Part shown: positions 1 through 7,981 of the stretch, piece by piece
Layout of the letters: each line of letters opens with the position of its first letter
Numbering within the stretch: position 1 is the stretch's first letter
NCBI GenBank assembly: GCA_963813315.1
Contig: CAWEYO010000020.1
Coordinates: 248,001-312,000, forward strand
From: CAWEYO01 sp963813315
GTDB lineage: Bacteria > Pseudomonadota > Alphaproteobacteria > Rhizobiales > Rhizobiaceae
Length of the DNA stretch: 64,000 bases
Direction: 5' to 3'
The notes under the pieces: generated by a model
Seen by the model: the letters and a program-made list of their open reading frames with translations, nothing else
Databases searched by the model: none
Told to the model about the DNA's origin: nothing
Translations under genes and position numbers: made by a program

Positions 1-817
1 CGAATTTGGCGCGGGTCCGTCGTCGATCTCGGTGCCATCGGCGTTGAGTTCGCTGCGTAAATTTCTCTGGCTGGGCGGGCGCCGGCGGACTCTCAGGCGC
101 CCCTAGCGCGTCCGGGGCTTTCGCCGGCGCCTCCGCGGGTGCAGGGGTCACCTTCGCGGTATCCGGCGCGGGCTTTGCCGGCTGCTGCGCCTCTCCGGCA
201 GGCTGCGAGGTCTGCATCTTAAGCTCCCCGAGCATGTCCGCGAGCTTGTCCCTGTTGAGCCATGCGGCATAGCCACCGCCGCCGAGCAAGGCGAGCAGGA
301 TCAGGGCTGCGATGACACTGCCGATACCGCGCCTTCGCTTCAGAGGCTCGTCGAAGTCTTCGTCGGCCTCCTCGTCGGCATCCATGTCGTGGAAAAGTGG
401 CCGGTTTGGGGTTTCCTCGTCTTCCAATTCGGAGGCGGCGGGAGCTTCTTCAGCAGGCGGTTCGGTCGATGTTGACGCTGGAGGCTGGACTTCGAAGCTG
501 CTGCCGGCAGTCTTCGCAGGAACCGCCTCAATGGGCTTCGAGGCGTCGAGCGTCGCGAAAACGTTCTCGAGTTCATCCACCGGTTCGGCATCATCAGCAG
601 CCGGGGGTAGAGCGTACTGCGCCTCGACCTCGGCTATGGCATCTTCGAGAGACTGCTTCTGCCGGGCAGAAACGGCCTCCGGAGGAGCCGGGCTGATAGC
701 AGCGAGCTTAGCCGCGACAGTCGAACGCGCCTTCTCGTACACGCGTTCGCGCATATCGGGGGTCGTGTCGCCAAGCCCGTCGATGGTTTTCTTCAGAACT
801 GCAACAAAATCTGCCAT
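1..817 (-). CDS. Hypothetical single-pass membrane protein, cut by the left edge
   Basis: The ATG is at 817 and the gene runs off position 1, leaving about 272 visible codons. I do not recognise a catalytic domain. The N-terminus looks helical (MADFVAVLKKTIDGLGD). The middle is acidic and rich in Pro and Ala. A basic KRRR near residue 160 is followed by one hydrophobic helix (SVIAALILLALLGGG), and an Ala/Pro-rich stretch comes after it. This suggests a one-helix anchor with a cytoplasmic acidic N-terminus. Near 49-50 the reading frame seems to slip. After EKFTQR the annotated frame turns Arg-rich, while the neighbouring frame gives LNADGTEIDDGPAPN, which fits the acidic style of the rest. One extra A would explain this. 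The gene lies 108 bp downstream of purA on the same strand. Confidence 0.7.
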   Translation of the reverse strand, partial: MADFVAVLKKTIDGLGDTTPDMRERVYEKARSTVAAKLAAISPAPPEAVSARQKQSLEDAIAEVEAQYALPPAADDAEPVDELENVFATLDASKPIEAVPAKTAGSSFEVQPPASTSTEPPAEEAPAASELEDEETPNRPLFHDMDADEEADEDFDEPLKRRRGIGSVIAALILLALLGGGGYAAWLNRDKLADMLGELKMQTSQPAGEAQQPAKPAPDTAKVTPAPAEAPAKAPDALGAPESPPAPAQPEKFTQRTQRRWHRDRRRTRAKF

Positions 818-925
818 GCTTCCTCGGACCTGTGCTTTCCGGTCATCCTGCCAGCGCAGGAGAACCCGGTCGGGCAAGCCTGCCCCTCAATTTCGCTCCC
901 ACAACTGTTGTCATCCAATCATGGT

Positions 926-2224
926 CTAATCTTGAAATGGATCGGTCACAAGTATCGTGTCGTCGCGCTCGGGGCTGGTCGATAGCAGGGCTACCGGAGC
1001 GCCGATCAATTCTTCGATGTAGCGCACATACTTTACCGCTTGCGCGGGAAGGTCATTCCAGCTCCGCGCGCCTTTCGTGGTGTCTTTCCAACCTTCCAGA
1101 GTTTTATAGACCGGCTCGACTCTCGCCTGCGCACCCTGACTTGCCGGCAGATAGTCTATCTCCTCGTCGTCGAGCCTGTATCCCGTGCATACCCTTATTT
1201 CGTCCAGTCCGTCGAGGACGTCGAGCTTGGTCAGCGCGATGCCGTTGATGCCATTCACCGCCACCGCCTGGCGCACCAGAACCGCATCGAACCACCCGCA
1301 GCGGCGCTTGCGCCCGGTCACCGTCCCGAACTCGTGACCGCGCTCGCCGAGGAACTGGCCGATCTCGTTGTCCTGCTCGGTTGGGAACGGCCCTTCGCCG
1401 ACGCGCGTCGTATAGGCCTTGGTGATGCCCAGCACATAGCCGATGGCGCCCGGCCCGATGCCTGACCCGGTCGCGGCCTGCCCGGCGACCGTGTTGGACG
1501 AGGTGACGAACGGATAGGTTCCCTGGTCGATGTCAAGCAGGGTGCCTTGCGCGCCCTCGAACAGGATGCGCGCGCCGGCGCGGCGCTTGTCATCCAGGAT
1601 CTTCCATACCCGATCCACATAGGGAAGCACCTCATCCGCGACCGAGGTGAGCTCTTCCATGATCGCGTCGTGCGCCACTTCCGGGTGACCGAGCCCACGG
1701 CGCAAGGCGTTGTGATGTGTCAACAACCGGTCCACTTTCATAGGCAGCGTATCAAGGCTCGCCAGGTCCATCACGCGCACCGCGCGGCGCCCGACCTTAT
1801 CCTCGTAAGCGGGGCCGATGCCCCTGCGCGTGGTGCCGATCCTGGTCCCCGAACCCGAGGCCGCATCCTCGCGAAACCCGTCGAGCTCGCGATGCAGCGA
1901 CAGGATGAGAGCCGTATTCTCGGCAATTTTCAGGCGTTCCGGCGAGATATCGACGCCTTGTGCCTTCAGCTTGCCAACCTCCGCGACGAAGGCATGCGGG
2001 TCGAAGACGACGCCGTTGCCGATGACCGACAGCTTGCCTTCGCGCACGACGCCCGACGGCAGCAGCGACAATTTGTAGACCTTGCCGTCGACAACCAGCG
2101 TGTGCCCGGCATTGTGGCCGCCCTGGAAGCGAACGACGACCTCGGCTCGTTCAGACAGCCAGTCGACGATCTTGCCCTTGCCTTCGTCGCCCCATTGCGA
2201 GCCGACGACAACCACATTCGCCAT
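926..2224 (-). CDS. purA: Adenylosuccinate synthetase PurA
   Basis: Converts IMP, aspartate and GTP to adenylosuccinate, the first step from IMP to AMP, in the cytoplasm. The 432-residue product has the usual family length. The GTP-binding loop GDEGKGK is at residues 12-18, followed by the catalytic-His segment GGHNAGH near residue 36. RIGTTRRGIGPAYEDK and the C-terminal SWNDLP region are also as expected. The ATG at 2224 places the conserved ANVVVVGSQWGDEG directly at the N-terminus. The gene follows serA on the same strand, with 177 bp between them once the serA frameshift is corrected. Confidence 0.97.
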   Translation of the reverse strand: MANVVVVGSQWGDEGKGKIVDWLSERAEVVVRFQGGHNAGHTLVVDGKVYKLSLLPSGVVREGKLSVIGNGVVFDPHAFVAEVGKLKAQGVDISPERLKIAENTALILSLHRELDGFREDAASGSGTRIGTTRRGIGPAYEDKVGRRAVRVMDLASLDTLPMKVDRLLTHHNALRRGLGHPEVAHDAIMEELTSVADEVLPYVDRVWKILDDKRRAGARILFEGAQGTLLDIDQGTYPFVTSSNTVAGQAATGSGIGPGAIGYVLGITKAYTTRVGEGPFPTEQDNEIGQFLGERGHEFGTVTGRKRRCGWFDAVLVRQAVAVNGINGIALTKLDVLDGLDEIRVCTGYRLDDEEIDYLPASQGAQARVEPVYKTLEGWKDTTKGARSWNDLPAQAVKYVRYIEELIGAPVALLSTSPERDDTILVTDPFQD

Positions 2225-2401
2225 GCGATTTTCCCTTCAAGCAACTTGGACCTCGCCGAGGCACCCAAAAATGACAGGCCTCTATAGCGTCAAGAAGCAG
2301 GAAGCGCGACCTTTCTTTCCTGCCGCTCTGCCGCGGTCGACACAATTCAAGTTTGGCGCAGCATGTGCAATCGTGGACATGCATCTTACAGAATGGGCCT
2401 G

Positions 2402-4004
2402 TTAAGCTCCTGCCACGTCGAAATGCAGTGGCTTGGCCGAAGTCGATCGACTTGTGCGCGCGCAATTCGGCAAGAACATCCTCGGGAAACGGCGCATCGA
2501 GATAGAGCAAGGCAATCGCATCCCCGCCCGGCCTGTTGCGGCCAAGCTGGAAATTGGCGATGTTGATTCCCGCATTGCCGCAGATCGTGCCCAGAAGGCC
2601 GATAATCCCCGGCACGTCGGCATTGGTCGTATAGAGCATGTGCTGGCCGACTTCGGCATCCAGGTTGATACCCTTGATCTGGATGAAGCGCGGCTTGTGG
2701 TCAGAAAAGCAGGTGCCGGCGATCGAACGCGTCTTCCTTTCGGTCTTGACGGTGAGTTTGATGTAGCCGTCAAACACCCCCGATTTATCGCGCCTGACCT
2801 CGGCGACGATAATCCCGCGCTCCTTCGCCATGATCGGCGCCGATACCATGTTGACATCGGCAACCTGCGGCCGGATCAGACCCGCCAGCGCGGCGCTGAT
2901 AAGGGCTCGCGTGTTCATGGTAGCGGTTGAGCCGTCGAAAAGGATTTCGACCTCCTTGATCGGATCCTCCGTCACTTGTCCAACGAAGGCTCCGAGCACC
3001 TCGGCAAGCTTCACGAAAGGTTTGAGACGCGGCGCTTCCTCCGCTGTGATGGAGGGCATGTTGATGGCGTTCGAGACGGCCCCCTTGATCAGATAATCCG
3101 ACATCTGCTCGGCAATCTGCAGCGCGACGTTCTCCTGCGCCTCCGTCGTGGACGCACCGAGATGCGGCGTGCAGACGACGTTTGCCATGCCGAACAGTGG
3201 GCTATCGGTCGCCGGTTCCACCTCGAATACATCGATTCCGGCGCCGGCCACCTTGCCGCTTTTCAGCGCCGCCACGAGATCGGCTTCGACCACCAGGCCG
3301 CCGCGGGCGCAATTGATGATGCGCACGCCGTCCTTCATAAGGGCGATCGAGCTCGCGTTGATAATGTGGCGGGTCTTGTCCGTCAGCGGCGTATGAAGCG
3401 TTATGAAGTCGGCGCGTGACAACAACGCGTCGAGCTCCACTTTCTCGATACCGAGTTCGACGGCGCGATCCTCGGATAGGAAAGGATCGAAGGCTAGGAC
3501 ATGCATCCTCAAGCCGACGCCGCGCTGGGCGACGATCGAGCCGATATTGCCGCAGCCGATCACGCCGAGCGTCTTGCCGGTGATCTCCACGCCCATGAAG
3601 CGATTCTTTTCCCACTTGCCGGCCTTGGTGGAGGTGTTGGCTTCCGGCAGTTCGCGCGCGAGAGCGAACATCATTGCGATCGCGTGTTCCGCCGTCGTGA
3701 TCGAGTTGCCAAAGGGCGTGTTCATCACGATGATGCCTCTGCGCGAGGCGGCGGGAATGTCGACATTGTCGACCCCAATGCCGGCGCGGCCGATCACCTT
3801 GAGATTTGTCGCGGCGGCGATCAGCTTTTCGGTGGCCTTTGTCGCGGAGCGGATCGCAAGGCCGTCATACCGGCCAATCGCACCGAGCAACTTGTCCTTC
3901 TCCCTGCCGAGATCGGGCAGATAGTCGACATTCACTCCGCGATCCTTGAATATCTGGACGGCGGTGGGGGAGAGATTGTCCGAGACGAGAACGCGGGGCG
4001 CCAT
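2402..4004 (-). CDS. serA: D-3-phosphoglycerate dehydrogenase SerA, with an apparent frameshift near the C-terminus
   Basis: Catalyses the NAD-dependent first step of serine synthesis from 3-phosphoglycerate. The NAD-binding glycine motif GVIGCGNIGS is at residues 147-156, followed by NCARGG and PHLGAST with the catalytic Arg and His. The long form ends in a regulatory ACT domain (ADVPGIIGLLG). Read literally, the frame passes the expected end, runs to 2151 (617 residues) and overlaps purA. Around 2436-2445 the adjacent frame continues as AKPLHFDVAGA and stops at 2402. That gives 533 residues, normal for this class, if one base (probably one G of a GG pair) is removed. I annotate the corrected end. 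The gene follows serC, its pathway partner. Confidence 0.93.
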
Positions 4005-4057
4005 TGCGGCCTCCTTGAAAAAATATCGTGACTGTGAGCCGGCTGTTCGACCGGCTG

Positions 4058-4155
4058 GGGCATGATCCCGAAAAGTTGATAGACTTTTCGGACAAGATCA
4101 TGCGTAAAAACGAAGATCTAGAGCGGGCAATACCATGGAATGTCTTCTCGCTCTA
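4058..4155. repeat. Intergenic palindromic repeat (family B)
   Basis: Lies between serC and serA. A hairpin starting GCATGATCCCGAAAAGTTG and closing with CAAGATCATGC is followed by a spacer and a second arm, GAGCGGGCAA to TCGCTCTAAAT. A close relative is at 37949-38050 and a weaker one at 63705-63807. The elements look like the mosaic palindromes common between rhizobial genes; I could not assign a named family. Confidence 0.65.
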
Positions 4156-4163
4156 AATCGAGA

Positions 4164-5339
4164 TCAGGCGGCCGCGTTGAGCGCGGCCTTCCGTGTGGCA
4201 AACGCCCAATCCAGCCATGGCATCAGCGCTTGGAGGTCGGACGTCTCGACTGTCGCTCCCGTCCATATGCGCAGCCCGGGCGGCGCGTCGCGATAGGCGC
4301 CGATATCGTAGGCCACACGATCCTGTTCCAGCGCGGTGACGATTGCCTTGGCGAAAGCGGCCTGCGCGTCGGCGTCTAGCGCCGTCACCTGGCGATCGAT
4401 GATGGCGATGCAGACCGATGTGTTGGAGCGGGTCGCGGGATCGGCCGCCAAATGGCCGGCCCACGCCGACTGCGCGACAAACCTGTCTATGACGGCGAAA
4501 TTGGCGTCGGCCCGCGCAACAAGGGCGTCCAGCCCGCCGATCGACTTCGCCCAGCCGAGCGCGTCAAGATAGTCCTCAACGCAAAGCATCGACGGCGTGT
4601 TGATCGTTTCGCCCTTGAAGATGCCGTCGATCAGCTTGCCGCCTGAGGTAAGCCGGAAAATCTTGGGCAGCGGCCAGGCCGGCGTGTAGCTTTCGAGCCG
4701 CTCGACGGCGCGCGGCGACAGGATCAGGACGCCATGCGCGCCCTCGCCGCCCAGAACTTTCTGCCAGGAAAAAGTGACGACATCGAGCTTCGTGAAGTCG
4801 AGGCGCTGTGCGAATGCGGCCGACGTGGCGTCGCAGATCGTAAGGCCTCGCCGGCCGGCAGGGATGAAGTCGCCGTTCGGCACGCGAACACCCGAAGTGG
4901 TGCCGTTCCAGGTGAACACGACATCGCGGTCAAAGTCGATCTTTCCGAGGTCAGGCAGTTCGCCGTAAGGCGCTTCCAGCACCCGGACATCCGCGAGCCT
5001 CAGCTGCTTGAGGACGTCCGAGACCCAACCTGAGCCGAAGGACTCCCAGGCGACCATGTCGACACCGCGTTCGCCGAGCAACGACCAGAGCGCCATTTCC
5101 ACGGCCCCGGTGTCGGACGCCGGCACGACGCCTATTCGATAGCCGGCCGGAACTTGCAGCACTTCGCGTGTAAGGGCTATCGCCTGTTCGAGCCTGGATT
5201 TGCCGATCTTGGAGCGATGGGAACGGCCGAGCGCGGCATTGGCCAGCGCCTCGGGCGACCAGCCAGGACGCTTTGCGCAGGGACCTGATGAGAAATTGGG
5301 ATTTTGCGGACGCAGTCCGGGCGGGGGAAGAGTCGTCAT
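4164..5339 (-). CDS. serC: Phosphoserine aminotransferase SerC
   Basis: PLP-dependent aminotransferase that converts 3-phosphohydroxypyruvate to phosphoserine, the second step of serine synthesis. The 391-residue product begins with the family signature NPNFSSGPCAKRPGW. It contains the PLP-lysine region TFSWQKVLGGEGAHG near residue 195. Its size and motifs fit the alphaproteobacterial (Methanosarcina-type) SerC subfamily rather than the E. coli type. It is followed by serA after 159 bp on the same strand, so the two probably share a transcript. Two small hairpins lie just upstream of the start (separate entry). Confidence 0.95.
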   Translation of the reverse strand: MTTLPPPGLRPQNPNFSSGPCAKRPGWSPEALANAALGRSHRSKIGKSRLEQAIALTREVLQVPAGYRIGVVPASDTGAVEMALWSLLGERGVDMVAWESFGSGWVSDVLKQLRLADVRVLEAPYGELPDLGKIDFDRDVVFTWNGTTSGVRVPNGDFIPAGRRGLTICDATSAAFAQRLDFTKLDVVTFSWQKVLGGEGAHGVLILSPRAVERLESYTPAWPLPKIFRLTSGGKLIDGIFKGETINTPSMLCVEDYLDALGWAKSIGGLDALVARADANFAVIDRFVAQSAWAGHLAADPATRSNTSVCIAIIDRQVTALDADAQAAFAKAIVTALEQDRVAYDIGAYRDAPPGLRIWTGATVETSDLQALMPWLDWAFATRKAALNAAA

Positions 5340-5340
5340 C

Positions 5341-5393
5341 GTGGTTCTATCCTTCCAGATAGCAAGCCCCTCGTTGGGGAGGGGTGGCCCACG
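5341..5393 (-). promoter_or_regulatory. Candidate serC leader RNA motif
   Basis: Just before the serC start codon the transcript can form two hairpins. The upstream one pairs CCCCT with AGGGG around a CCCCAACG loop (5384-5367). The downstream one pairs CTATC with GATAG around TGGAAG (5362-5347) and so holds the likely Shine-Dalgarno bases. A conserved serC RNA motif has been described upstream of serC in Rhizobiales, and this position and arrangement match it. The match was made from memory of the motif, not by a covariance search. Confidence 0.5.
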
Positions 5394-5451
5394 AATGGCG
5401 TTAGGCGTTCAGCAGCGAGGCGTCAAGGGAAATTGTTCTTGTTGCGGTTGT

Positions 5452-5518
5452 AACGCTAGCGGTAGCGCTGACGGAATCAGCGCTGCCGCTCTATCTCCTT
5501 GTTGGAGCATTGGACTAG
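5452..5518. repeat. Partial copy of intergenic repeat family A
   Basis: Contains the GCCGCTCTATCTCCTTGTT and GAGCATTGGA segments shared with the fuller copies at 6765-6872, 13834-13937, 16537-16653 and 63135-63240. It lacks the second palindrome. It lies between the porin gene and serC. Confidence 0.6.
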
Positions 5519-5547
5519 ACCCGCCGGCCTGCCACGTTTGTTCCCCA

Positions 5548-6249
5548 TTACCAAAGGTCGAAGCGGAGCCCGGCCCTGACCTGGTGAAATTCCAGACCCT
5601 CGTCGAAGGACAGGCCGGCGGGAGTTACTTCGACAAATTGGGTGTCAGGCGAAGCCGTGTAGAGGTAGCCGAGATCGATGGACCAGTTCGTGGCAACCTG
5701 GTAGGCGATGCCCGCGCCAAGGGAATAAGCGAATTCATATTGATCGTCATCGGTATCGACGATGCCGATTCCGGGGAGGTCCATGTCGACCGTATTGTGG
5801 GTGAAAAGCCCACCAAAGCCCGCGCCGACGTAAGGAGTAAACCCGGAAAACGTGCCCAAATCGACATAGGCAGTCGCCATGCCGCTCCACGATTCCAACT
5901 CCAACCTCGCGAAGTCCACACCATTGTCGAATGTCAAACTGTCGCTTGAGAGGAATGACAGGTTCAGGTCGCCGCGAAGATAGTCGGTGAAATGGTAACC
6001 GACGCCGCCGCCGCCGCCAAAACGGACGCGGCTGACGTCGATGTCCGGTATGCCGGAAAAGTCGGCCTCGGTACGATCGAAACTATAAGCAATGTCGCCT
6101 CTCAGATACCAGCCGGAGCCTATCTCCACAGGAACCTCCGGCGCCTCATCGATAACGATCGGCGGTTCATAGTCCGCTGCGCGCGCGTGCATCGAAAGAA
6201 AAAGCCCTGCGGCCAGTGCCGGCAGGACCAAACGCAAATGTAAATTCAT
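5548..6249 (-). CDS. Outer-membrane beta-barrel protein of the Omp25/31 surface-antigen type
   Basis: Predicted small eight-stranded outer-membrane barrel. Residues 1-23 are a Sec signal peptide (LVLPALAAGLFLSMHARA, then AADYEPP). The mature part alternates aromatic and polar residues (GWYLRGDIAYSF, GGGVGYHFTDYLRGD, TPYVGAGFGGLFTHN) and ends HQVRAGLRFDLW with a terminal aromatic residue, the usual barrel signal. The ATG at 6249 is chosen because it gives the shortest clean signal peptide and follows a GGGGGA ribosome site; an in-frame start six codons upstream is possible. Such proteins are abundant surface proteins in Rhizobiales. A TTAA-N7-TTAA element lies about 80 bp upstream. Confidence 0.88.
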   Translation of the reverse strand: MNLHLRLVLPALAAGLFLSMHARAADYEPPIVIDEAPEVPVEIGSGWYLRGDIAYSFDRTEADFSGIPDIDVSRVRFGGGGGVGYHFTDYLRGDLNLSFLSSDSLTFDNGVDFARLELESWSGMATAYVDLGTFSGFTPYVGAGFGGLFTHNTVDMDLPGIGIVDTDDDQYEFAYSLGAGIAYQVATNWSIDLGYLYTASPDTQFVEVTPAGLSFDEGLEFHQVRAGLRFDLW

Positions 6250-6315
6250 GACCCGAATCCCCCGCAAATTCGGCTGACCAGCAGTGTCAGGCAGCCCCCA
6301 GTTTCGAGTGCATTG

Positions 6316-6343
6316 TTAACCATAGTGGTTAAGCCACCGTTAA
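6316..6343. promoter_or_regulatory. TTAA palindrome and candidate CtrA box upstream of the porin gene
   Basis: Positions 6316-6332 read TTAACCATAGTGGTTAA, a perfect 7-3-7 palindrome. Overlapping it, 6329-6343 is TTAA, seven bases, TTAA, the spacing of a full CtrA site in alphaproteobacteria. TTAA is rare in this GC-rich sequence. Binding is inferred from the motif only. Confidence 0.4.
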
Positions 6344-6764
6344 GGATGACGGAAGTTTTTTTGCCGTAGGCCGCAAAACGTGGAAACGCAGTAGGACTCT
6401 TAACAAAAAAGAAAATATATATACAGCATAGATGAAATATATAACCCTTGCGTTGTATTGAATATTTCTTATATAAATTCGTACCGTACTTTCCTCATGC
6501 CAACGCCATCGACATTCTTCTTTAAACAACCATTCGGATTGCGGGCTATGGCCGGGTTGACCTGCAGCCCGGGTCTCATGGATTTCGGAGCGGCATTGTC
6601 AATTTCGATGAAACTGCGGAAGTGCGATCCCTATCGGCAGGCCGCGGAACGATGATACCGGCCGAAGCGGCCGTGAATTCCGCACGCGCGCCCATGATGG
6701 CCCAATTCGCAAATCTGAACATGCCTGCCGCCCCTGAAATTACGACGCACCCGCGGGCACCATC

Positions 6765-6872
6765 GCTAAAGCGGCGGACGCTCTTACGGAGTCAGCGATG
6801 CCGCTCTATCTTCTTGTTTGAGCATCGGATTTTTCCCGAAACCGGTTCCCACTTTCGGGTCCGATGCTCTAA
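6765..6872. repeat. Intergenic repeat, family A (full copy)
   Basis: Two hairpins joined by TCTATCTTCTTGTTTGAG. The second pairs GAGCATCGGA with TCCGATGCTC around a CCCGAAACCGGTTCCCACTT centre. Four other copies occur in the window, all between genes. Confidence 0.75.
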
Positions 6873-6900
6873 CCCCGGTCCAGACAATGGAGCAGGAAGG

Positions 6901-6915
6901 TTAAGCGGTGCTTAA
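6901..6915. promoter_or_regulatory. Second TTAA-N7-TTAA box (candidate CtrA site)
   Basis: TTAAGCGGTGCTTAA has exact CtrA full-site spacing. A further TTAA follows nine bases later (6925). It lies downstream of the 3-hydroxybutyryl-CoA dehydrogenase gene and about 650 bp before the porin start, so its target is unclear. Confidence 0.3.
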
Positions 6916-6982
6916 CCCTGTTTCTTAACCGCGCTTGATTTCCGGCAAGAGGGAAGTGTCGCGGGCTGCGCCCTCCGATGCT

Positions 6983-7864
6983 CTAACGCGTCGGCACCGG
7001 GTGCTCGCCCCGATAGTCGTAAAAACCGCGACCCGTCTTGCGGCCGAGCCAGCCAGCCTCGACATACTTCACGAGCAGCGGGCACGGGCGGTACTTGGAA
7101 TCGGACAGCCCCTCATGCAGCACCTGCATGATCGACAGGCAGGTGTCGAGGCCGATGAAGTCGGCAAGCTGCAGCGGGCCCATCGGATGGTTGGCGCCGA
7201 GCCGCATCGCCGTGTCGATCGAATCGACCGATCCAACGCCTTCATAAAGCGTGTAGATCGCCTCGTTGATCATGGGCAGCAGGATGCGGTTGACGATGAA
7301 AGCCGGGAAGTCCTCAGCGACCGTCACGGTTTTGTCGAGCCTCTGGGCAAATGCCTTGGCGGCCTCGAATGTCTGGTCGTCAGTGGCGATGCCGCGCACC
7401 AGCTCGACCAGCTTCATGACCGGCACCGGGTTCATGAAGTGAATGCCGATGAAGCGTTCCGGCCGGTCGGTCTGCGCGGCGAGCCGGGTGATCGAGATCG
7501 ACGACGTGTTGGTCGCCAGAATAGCCGTGGGATTGAGAACAGGGCAAAGCTGCGCATAGATCTTGCGCTTGACGGTCTCGTCCTCGGTCGCAGCCTCCAT
7601 GACTAGGTCGGCGCCCGCGAGACTTTCGATCGACGGCGCGGCGGCGATCCGGGCAATCGCGGCCTGGCGATCTCTTTCCTCGATCTTGCCGTGGCTTACC
7701 GAACGCGCAAGGTTGCCGCTCACCGTGGCCAGGCCGTTCTCTATGCGCTCGCCCGATATGTCGTAAAGCAGCACTTTGTAACCGGCCAGGGCCGCGACAT
7801 GGGCTATCCCGCTGCCCATCTGCCCGGCGCCCACGATGCCAATGGTTTCGATCTTTAGGGCCAT
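6983..7864 (-). CDS. 3-hydroxybutyryl-CoA dehydrogenase
   Basis: NAD(P)-dependent dehydrogenase interconverting acetoacetyl-CoA and 3-hydroxybutyryl-CoA in fatty-acid or butyrate metabolism. The 293-residue length fits the single-domain bacterial enzyme. The N-terminal Rossmann motif is GIVGAGQMGSGIAHVAA. The catalytic region FIGIHFMNPVPVMKLVE holds the active-site His, with NRILLPMINEA further on. The ATG at 7864 is preferred to the GTG three bases upstream. It follows etfB-etfA, an electron acceptor for acyl-CoA dehydrogenases, which fits a beta-oxidation role. A terminator between etfA and this gene suggests it has its own promoter. Confidence 0.93.
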   Translation of the reverse strand: MALKIETIGIVGAGQMGSGIAHVAALAGYKVLLYDISGERIENGLATVSGNLARSVSHGKIEERDRQAAIARIAAAPSIESLAGADLVMEAATEDETVKRKIYAQLCPVLNPTAILATNTSSISITRLAAQTDRPERFIGIHFMNPVPVMKLVELVRGIATDDQTFEAAKAFAQRLDKTVTVAEDFPAFIVNRILLPMINEAIYTLYEGVGSVDSIDTAMRLGANHPMGPLQLADFIGLDTCLSIMQVLHEGLSDSKYRPCPLLVKYVEAGWLGRKTGRGFYDYRGEHPVPTR

Positions 7865-7917
7865 CACACGGATCCCGTCCCGGGCGTTACGCGCCCAACT
7901 TTGTTGCAGTGCAACTT

Positions 7918-7955
7918 AAAATGGCCGGGGTAGCTTCGTCTACCCCGGCCATCGA
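7918..7955 (-). terminator. Intrinsic terminator after etfBA
   Basis: Read on the minus strand, ATGGCCGGGGTAG pairs perfectly with CTACCCCGGCCAT around a short ACGAAG loop and is followed by TTTT. It lies about 30 bp past the etfA stop codon. Confidence 0.85.
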
Positions 7956-7981
7956 ATTTTGCGCATCGCGTGTCAGAAAAG

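Larger units (their letters stand above)
6250..6982. other. Intergenic region with AT-rich promoter DNA, TTAA boxes and one repeat
   Basis: I see no convincing gene. The part next to the porin gene (about 6300-6500) is unusually AT-rich for this genome and is probably its promoter region. It holds a TTAA palindrome and a TTAA-N7-TTAA box. A family A repeat lies at 6765-6872 and a second TTAA-N7-TTAA at 6901-6915. Confidence 0.6.

Noticed and set aside
2151..2401. A natural 84-residue C-terminal extension of SerA
   Set aside because: The extension is Arg/Cys-rich, overlaps the purA start and replaces the normal end found in the neighbouring frame; a frameshift is simpler.
6329..6529. A small membrane protein in the AT-rich region upstream of the porin gene
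   Set aside because: The composition reflects AT-rich promoter DNA; no ribosome site or plausible signal sequence supports translation.
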